Below are positions 57,270 to 64,000 of a stretch of DNA of 64,000 nucleotides, piece by piece. The DNA comes from Mytilus californianus (Eukaryota; Mollusca; Bivalvia; Mytilida; Mytilidae), in the NCBI RefSeq assembly GCF_021869535.1, contig NW_026262648.1:1-64000 (forward strand). The letters run 5' to 3'. Position numbers and translations under genes: made by a program. The notes beneath the pieces were generated by a model. The model was not told the origin of the DNA. It ran no database searches and worked only from the letters and a program-made list of their open reading frames with translations. Each line of letters begins with the position of its first letter. Within the stretch, counting starts at the first letter, position 1.

Positions 57270-57719
57270 GTAAGTGTTTCAATTCAGATCCCATAAAGAT
57301 TAATATTCTGGTTTAATCTATTAAGAAAACCCATTAGAGATAGCAGCACAAAGGTACTAGCTTGGTTTGAAGATATCAAGCGAGACATCGTGTGGCTCTT
57401 TTCATATTTCATACACATACTGTATACATATATGTCGAGCATTGTATGCTCAAGTTCTTCTTCGAAACTCCTTTCCAGACCCGTTACCTCTACTCTAGAA
57501 TTATAATCGGATGCAGGATATTTTTCTTGTTGATGAAACAAAACTGCCTCTCGACAATGAAGCTCAATGAGAAGACAACTATTAGGGTTTTTTTTTTATA
57601 ATAGTTGGGTTATAAAGATATAAGGTTATTAATTGTATCTTAAATTTTAATACTTTTGTCATCAAACTCGATTATAAAGCTGAAATTGCATGTAATTCAA
57701 AATAATTCCTTTTTGTCTT

Positions 57720-58590
57720 ATAAACAACTTCCACAAAAGGGAACGAATTAGTATTCAATTGCAATTTAAAAACCAAATACGGCTTTTGGAAGTAAGTTTG
57801 CTTTGAGGTTAAAAGTATCAATCTAATATTAAAACACAAATAAGAACAGTACCGTATCCATGTAATAAAGACTACAATTCCTTTTTAAATCGACTTCAAG
57901 GAAAGCCGATTATCTACGGGATTTTTTAAAGTCATTTGATAATTTGTTTGAGGTAGTTAGAATATTTGTTTCTCAATATTATCAAAATGTATCGACGGAA
58001 AAAATCAAAACAACACTTTTTTCTCACAGTATACTTTTACAAATGGGAAAGGATTTATATTCAATTTGGAGTTTAAAATTAGAAACGGACTTTTGGAAGT
58101 GAGTTTTTTTTTAGGTAAATAGTATCAAACTATATTACAACACAAATTAGAACATTGCCGTGAATATGTAATAAAGACTATCATTCCTTTTTTAAATCAA
58201 CTTCAATCAATGCTGACTATCTTTCATCTGACGGAATTTCTTCTTAAAGGAAAGGTATAGCTGATTTGATATATCCCTACAAAATGATGATATTTAGAAG
58301 AAACTTGTAACTAACAGTTCCAAAGTATGTTTTAAAGACTGTTTTTTAAAAACGAAATGTAGACCTTAACACTTATCCAATACCATTGGCAAACGTTTTC
58401 CAATTGCGCCTGCGGACTTAAATGTCAACAGTACTTGTTGAGCTTATATGACCGAATTCTTTTTAGATTAAAAAAAAAAACAACAAACAAGTCATTTGAG
58501 AATTCGCTTAAGGCAGCTTGAATCTTAGTTTCTCAATAATTTCAAAATGTATCAACGAAATTAAAAAAAAACAACATCATTTGGTATAAT
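57720..58590. repeat. Local tandem duplication, unit ~300 bp
   Basis: 57725-58020 and 58025-58590 share in order 'GGCTTTTGGAAGTAAGTTT' / 'GGACTTTTGGAAGTGAGTTT', 'ATGTAATAAAGACTA', 'AAGTCATTTGA', 'TTTCTCAATA' and 'TCAAAATGTATC'. The second unit has about 240 extra bp near 58240-58480. Non-coding. Confidence 0.75.
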
Positions 58591-61500
58591 TCACTTTAAC
58601 ATGTTAAAAATATGGTGTTTTAACTTTTTTGTTTAAATTTGCTTTACTGACTTATGACTGTAGAATGAAAAATTATTTTGAAGTTTTGGAAAAGCTCTTT
58701 GAAAAAAGCTTTTTTTAAAAAAAAAATCAAATCGCAGAGTGATTTTGTATTCCGATGGGGAAAAAAGACTGAAAGACATTTCAATAGATTAATACTTGTT
58801 TTAGATCATTTGTTTTGCCAATTTATGTTTTCTAGACGAAACTATTGGGTATAATGAAACTTTTTTTTAGCCAGAAAGTGATTTAAAATAAGACGTCTAT
58901 TAATCTTTCTTTTAATTTTACTTTACGATACAGTGTGACCTTGATTGGTGACGGTTATCAGAGAGAGTTCATCGTGCTAATTATCTAATCTAAATACCTT
59001 TTTCTATCAAACTACTATGCCTTTCTCGTGTGATAAAACGATTGCCTATTTCTTGAAATTTAAATTTTCAAGACTAAAAAACACAGTAACCTTTGAATGG
59101 CGTAATATTGCATTAAACTCAATGCAAAGTTATAATCTAAATTTTACAATAACAACATATATCAAGAGCTTGTCTCACATATAACCATGCAAAAGTGTCC
59201 AGGAGTGAATTTTGCGGAATCTCTTGAAATTTGGTACGCACAACACTGAGGCCATGCTAATATCACTTGCAAAATCTTTTGTAGCGCCATCTATTTTCAT
59301 CCTTTTTTCACGGGAAAATTGCCAAATTCAAGGTTTTTTTTTAATGGATTTTAATCAAACAAATAATCAGTTCTAACTATGATAAATATATCTTTTACCC
59401 AATGTATATGATAAAAAAAATTATTAAGGAAATAAAAATATGAAAGTAATAAATATATATTTGATTTTTTTTAATAGGGCCTCTGTATTTATTAAAGTGA
59501 TGTTTGAGGAATAGACTATTTTACCAAATTTAGGACCTGAAGAAATGCTAAAATATCGAAAAGGTTAACTGTAATTAAAAGACGAATATATCAAAATGAA
59601 CTACTATCATAGCCTAAAAAAAATAAAAAAAATCCACCCACGGCAAATATTTAGAAATATATTTAGTAATAATCACTGTACGGCTATTTTTTATAGTATT
59701 TTTATAAATTTTTTTATGTAAAAAAATCTTTTTCTTAACATAAACATGATAAAGCCACAATTTAGAGTGCAATTCTTTTCAAAGAGAATGATTTTATACT
59801 TCAACTACTGTTTCTTTTTAATTCAAAGCAAATGCATGCTGAAAACGATAATCAAAGTACTTAAAGCTCTCATGGAAAGCTCTATTTTACAAATGTAAAA
59901 AAAGACAGTTTGATTCAGAATCCATATTCTCCAAATTAAAACTACTAATAGCATGTTTTGTCTTTAACCTGATTTCTTGAGTATATCTGGCACCTGCTTT
60001 TATATGTACTTTAATAATTATAATGAAATATAAGCACAAAAATGTGCTGGATCTTCATATTTATGCAAATGTAATGTTGTTGAAAATCTTATTGAAAATT
60101 CATTTGTGTGTAATTATGCCATTTATTCATTTTTTTGGTCTTATAATACCTAATATGGAGGCTGTGAAATTAGAAAAGCAACCATTAGTCAAAATGAAAA
60201 GGGCTTGGTTAGGTCAGGTTTGAAATGTTGATGACAGAATAATTAGTTATAAATTTTAAACAAAAAAAACCCATCATAATCTTTTTTTTTTCAGTGCAAA
60301 TTACACAAAATATTAGCTTTCTCTGTTTGTTTTTAAAAAATAAGACACTGAATCCTGAAAAAACCATTGATACCAGCTGACTTGGCAAAGACTGATTTAC
60401 TTTCAGTTTACAGCAAAAGTAGCCATATCATTGTCTTTGTACTGTTCGATGAATTGTCACTACCATTCTGGCTTATAACTCCCATTGCATTTTCACAAAA
60501 AAACAAGAACACACCTAATATCTAGCATGAGCAGCATAATTCTTATTTTGGGTAGGTTCTCACAATCGTCACTAATTCACTTTCATTTTCAGAAACTAAC
60601 TGTTTGGTGGATGAGGGTTCTAATTTTTCTTACAGAAAGTATGCATCGATTCCTATAGTTTGTTAAGTTGTTAATAGGTTTCCTTTTTATCAAAGTATCC
60701 AATTTAGGCAACTATTGTAGTTCATGTAATTTGGAGTTTCATTCTGACTTTTACATACAATATGGAATTATTCCAGTTCTACATAAGCTTCACAGATACA
60801 TGTATAAGTAGTTTTTGACTTGCAGGATGAATCTTAATACTTTTCTCTTACTGCGATGTAGCCTTTTCAACTCTATTTTCTGAATATCTGCTGGCATTTT
60901 TATTCAGTATCTTTTTAACTGTTAAGTACAATATATTGACCATATCCACACATGAATATTTGCACTTTGAAGCCTTTAAATTCAGTCTTGTCCTATCAAA
61001 CATGTACTTTAATTTCTAACCATTTGATACATTTTACATGTTTTTTTTTCAAGTATAAAATAGTTTCTCCACAACTTCTTTCAAGATTTATGCAGATCAG
61101 GACATGAACAGAAAAACAATTAACATGAGCATCATTCTATTCAGTAAGTAGCTTTGACTGCTGCATTTTCATTCATAGGTGGCTTGTTTTCTTGTTCATT
61201 GTACATATGGGTTATATTGCTCTATCAATGAACAGCTTTGGAAGTATATGCTCACTGAAAAACCTGGACGACCTGAAACATAAAAAAATACATTGTTAGA
61301 TATACAAATATAACCCTTTTGACAGAAACTAAATTATAACAGAAAGAAACATCATCTTATATATAATTGAAAACAATTTTAAAACAATCGGCAGTAATAT
61401 TGGGTTGCTGTCCCATTGACATATAATCCACATCTCCTTTTACTCATGTGCATGAGGTGTGCAAAAAACTGATGTAACTATACATGAACATGAATGTATT

Positions 61501-61700
61501 AACATGATAACTTAAAATAGATTTCCCAATCCTAACCTTAAAAATACAAGTATTCCTTTAAAAGTTTTCCTGAGAACAATTTCTATTTCGCCTGCATGGT
61601 TAACTTTATAATGTCAGCAGAATAGGTTAATTCAAATTTTAACTTACTTTTACACAATCTTTTACTCATTCTTCAAATATTTATATAATGAATTTCAATT
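58591..61700. other. Unassigned AT-rich stretch
   Basis: Three kilobases with no protein of recognised type. The 66-residue frame at 60023-60223 has no identifiable motif. Poly-A/T runs are frequent. A possible final exon of the HSPA12-like gene at 60295-60316 is too short to support alone. Confidence 0.35.
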
Positions 61701-61719
61701 ATGACAATAATTATGAGAA

Positions 61720-63130
61720 TAACAAAGTATAGCATCATGCATGGCAATACATATAGTCCCCGTACTGGTTTAAATTTCATTATACTGGAACAAAATGCTA
61801 TACTTAACCCATAACTAGGCATGTTGTATTGTAATAAATATCAAGTCAATATCTACAAGCATTATAGAAAAGGTGTGGAAATGATTATTTGAGTGAATCA
61901 GACCTGAAGAAAATTTGTACTGTTTCTGTAACCTGTCATTATAACATTACATACATGTACATGTATCAATTATCAAAAAAAGGTGGAAAACTGATTATCA
62001 TGGTAAATTTTTAAGTCCAAGGATCGTAACTCTACACAATATCATTAGATCATAACAAAATTCTAACTTGTCATGATAACACTATAATTCTTATATGATT
62101 TGCATATCTATAAATACTTGAAACGGATTGGTCAATTAGAATTTTTTACCTTGGTTTACACTTCGATAAACCATGTTTCCGAAACTACTTTCGTACCATC
62201 TATTCATGCGCGATACACATGCATATGCAGGGAGTCCGGGATTTTCAGCAAATTGAGATTGAAAAACAAAAACATAACAGTTTTTTTTTCTATTTTAATG
62301 CATATGTAACCAAAAAAATATTGTATTAAAGCTTTGAAAATGCATAAAATTAAAATTCATGAAAAATTCCGCGAAATTTCATGAATGATTTAGCGCATTT
62401 ACGTCATGGCAAAACACGACGTCATACAAATGAAAACTTTCAAGCGAAAGATTATTTCGTTACTTGTACGCTTCAAATTCGGATAATATCTCATTAAAAT
62501 GCAGTTTTTGAGGTAGGTGCTATTTCATTTTAGATTCTGTTGCATTTATCGAATATTTACGGATTTTAGAAATTCAATATGGCGGCTAAATCCTTAGTTA
62601 CGACATGTGCATTTGATGGTAGTAGCCATCAAACAAAAAATCTTAACTAAAAATCGCGAATGTTTGACTGAAGAATTATAAGGATTAAACACATTTTTTT
62701 TAGAGGTTATTGATGTGTAAACCGGGGCTCTTACTCACAAACTTAACATAAAAGTCCTTCGGACTTTTATTCAGTTTGTGAGTTAATCGCCCCGGTTTAC
62801 ACATCAATAACCTCTAGAAAAAATGTGTTTAATCCTATAATATTCCAATTATCAAGTCAATATCTTCAAGCAAGAATAACAAATGTGCGGAAACCTGAAT
62901 ATTTGAGTGAATTTATTAAGTCTATTGACCATACTAGGGACAAAATCATTGGAACAGAACAAAATTTGAACTTGATCTGTAACTTGTCATGATGAAAATA
63001 TATACTAAATATCAAATCAATTTTTTCGAGCACAAAGAAAAAAGTGTGGAAAACTGATTTCCCGAACTGAAGGATGGACAGACAGACAGACGGGTAGAGT
63101 GCAAACCAAAAATCCAATATAACATGATAG
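61720..63130. repeat. Diverged internally repeated segment (family F), split by a palindrome-bearing insert
   Basis: Related blocks of ~120-150 bp recur at about 61750-61890, 61900-62040, 62850-62990 and 62990-63130. Shared words include 'ATCAAGTCAATATCT', 'TGGAAAACTGATT', 'CTGTAAC' and 'CTTGTCATGAT'. The run is interrupted from about 62060 to 62841. A GACAGACAGACGG stretch ends it near 63075. Confidence 0.55.
62675..62841. repeat. 167-bp near-perfect palindrome
   Basis: The left arm 62675-62758 and right arm 62759-62841 are reverse complements with only a few mismatches and small gaps. They share 'GGTTATTGATGTGTAAACCG' and its complement, with 'AGTCCTTCGGACT' at the centre and almost no loop. 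Likely a fold-back element or the inverted end of a longer insert (about 62060-62841). Confidence 0.9.
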
Positions 63131-64000
63131 AGAGAGTAATTAGTACAAATGTACCAAACAACAAGGTCTCATACCTAAAGTAAATCTCAGTTAAGAAGAA
63201 AAATTACTAAGTTTTAAATAATGATGGATATTTTTTTTAAAACAAGAAGTGTAAATTTCGACAACTGAAAATTAGGCATTTTTAGCAGATTTTTATAAAA
63301 ATAATAAAAAGAATCTGTGGTATGATTGCAAATATGATTGAGACAACTCTCCACCAAAGTTCAAATGAAGTGCATGTAAGCAATAATAGGCAACCAATTT
63401 GCCTTCAACAATGAGAAAAACCCATACTCATACAGAATAGCTATTGTACTTCAACTGTCATTGTAATCTGCATGTTGATAATACATACGTAGGATATATC
63501 ACCAATGTCTTTGATTTGTGAATTTTTTGTCATTGGGTTTCTGACTTTTATACCCCCACATACTCTCCTTTTATTTATTTTATGTATTTAATTGTAAACT
63601 ACTTGAGCTCTTTTCACAAATAAACTTGCAACATTATTGATTGAAAGTTATACTGAGTTGAAATGCCTAATATTGGGTTTTGGTACATGTGTCATGTATG
63701 TTTGCAATATAAGAGACAAATGAACAGCTGACCTTGAGCGCCTGTTGCTTTTTTTTTAAGATAGAGCTCAATAACTTCTAAATGTCATATCAGACGGACG
63801 GACAGACGGATGGACTTACAGACAGACAGACAAAATTATACCATAATAAGTCCCATAAACGGGCTTATAAAAAGTATTGCCTATTGGATATACATGTAAA
63901 TACGGGGTAAATACATGTATTATTATATATCTTGCCAAAATTACATTCATGACATTAATATTTACGTACAAACATGATGGCATATGTATTTGAGACAAAA
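63131..64000. other. Mostly unassigned right edge with a decayed family A fragment
   Basis: 63310-63440 retains 'TGTGGTATGATTGCAAAT', 'TTGAGACAACTCTCCACC', 'CTTCAACAATGAGAAAAACC' and 'CATACTCATACAG', a diverged left end of repeat family A. A GACGGACGGACAGACGG simple repeat lies at 63790-63832. No gene seen. Confidence 0.5.

Noticed and set aside
1..64000. CRISPR array, bacterial operon or phage region
   Set aside because: No short regularly spaced repeats with unique spacers and no prokaryotic gene density; all evidence points to an animal genome.

Overview
The window looks like nuclear DNA of a bivalve mollusc, most likely a marine mussel (Mytilus or a close relative). It is AT-rich and has long introns with GT/AG splice sites. 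It is packed with dispersed repeats that I recognise from mussel genomes. There is no bacterial gene organisation: no ribosome binding sites, no operons and almost no long open frames. The genus is an inference from family recognition, not from a search.

The only host gene I can support is an HSP70-family gene of the HSPA12A/12B type on the + strand. Its exons are 28177-28491, 38160-38365, 41532-41682 and 49312-49938 (or to the stop at 49973). Two further phase-compatible candidate exons lie at 54294-54398 and 57164-57269. The second exon carries a one-base-class frameshift, and three nucleotide-binding motifs in the last ATPase exon are degenerate. This is therefore either a pseudogene or a diverged pseudo-chaperone paralogue containing a local sequence error.

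Left third (1-22118): dispersed repeats (families A, C and D, as I name them here), a 5'-truncated Jockey/CR1-type non-LTR retrotransposon (4630-6016), two small inverted-repeat elements (6686-7266 and 7582-8030) and a dead Mutator-like transposase gene (8735-10513). Next comes a 2.7-2.8 kb segment present twice in tandem (10604-13392 and 13978-22118). The second copy is split by a 640-bp TTAA-targeted element and by a 4.8 kb L1/Tx1-type retrotransposon on the minus strand, which itself carries a nested palindromic insert. The first copy preserves both empty sites, so element boundaries can be read directly.

Middle (28177-49973): the HSPA12-like introns hold most of the mobile DNA. The first intron has a Tc1-like DNA transposon (29219-36556) cut in two by a 6.04 kb BEL/Pao LTR retrotransposon (29842-35881). 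That element has nearly identical 161-bp LTRs but several disrupting lesions in gag-pol. The second intron holds a 535-bp-period tandem array, a tRNA-derived SINE and a fold-back element. The third intron holds families C and E and a degraded Penelope-like element with its 3' tail.

Right part (49974-64000): more copies of families A, B, D and E, further SINE copies, a local 300-bp tandem duplication and a 167-bp near-perfect palindrome at 62675-62841. No RNA gene, CRISPR array or bacterial-type regulatory site is visible. Stretches called unassigned were read on both strands and gave no protein or repeat I could name.
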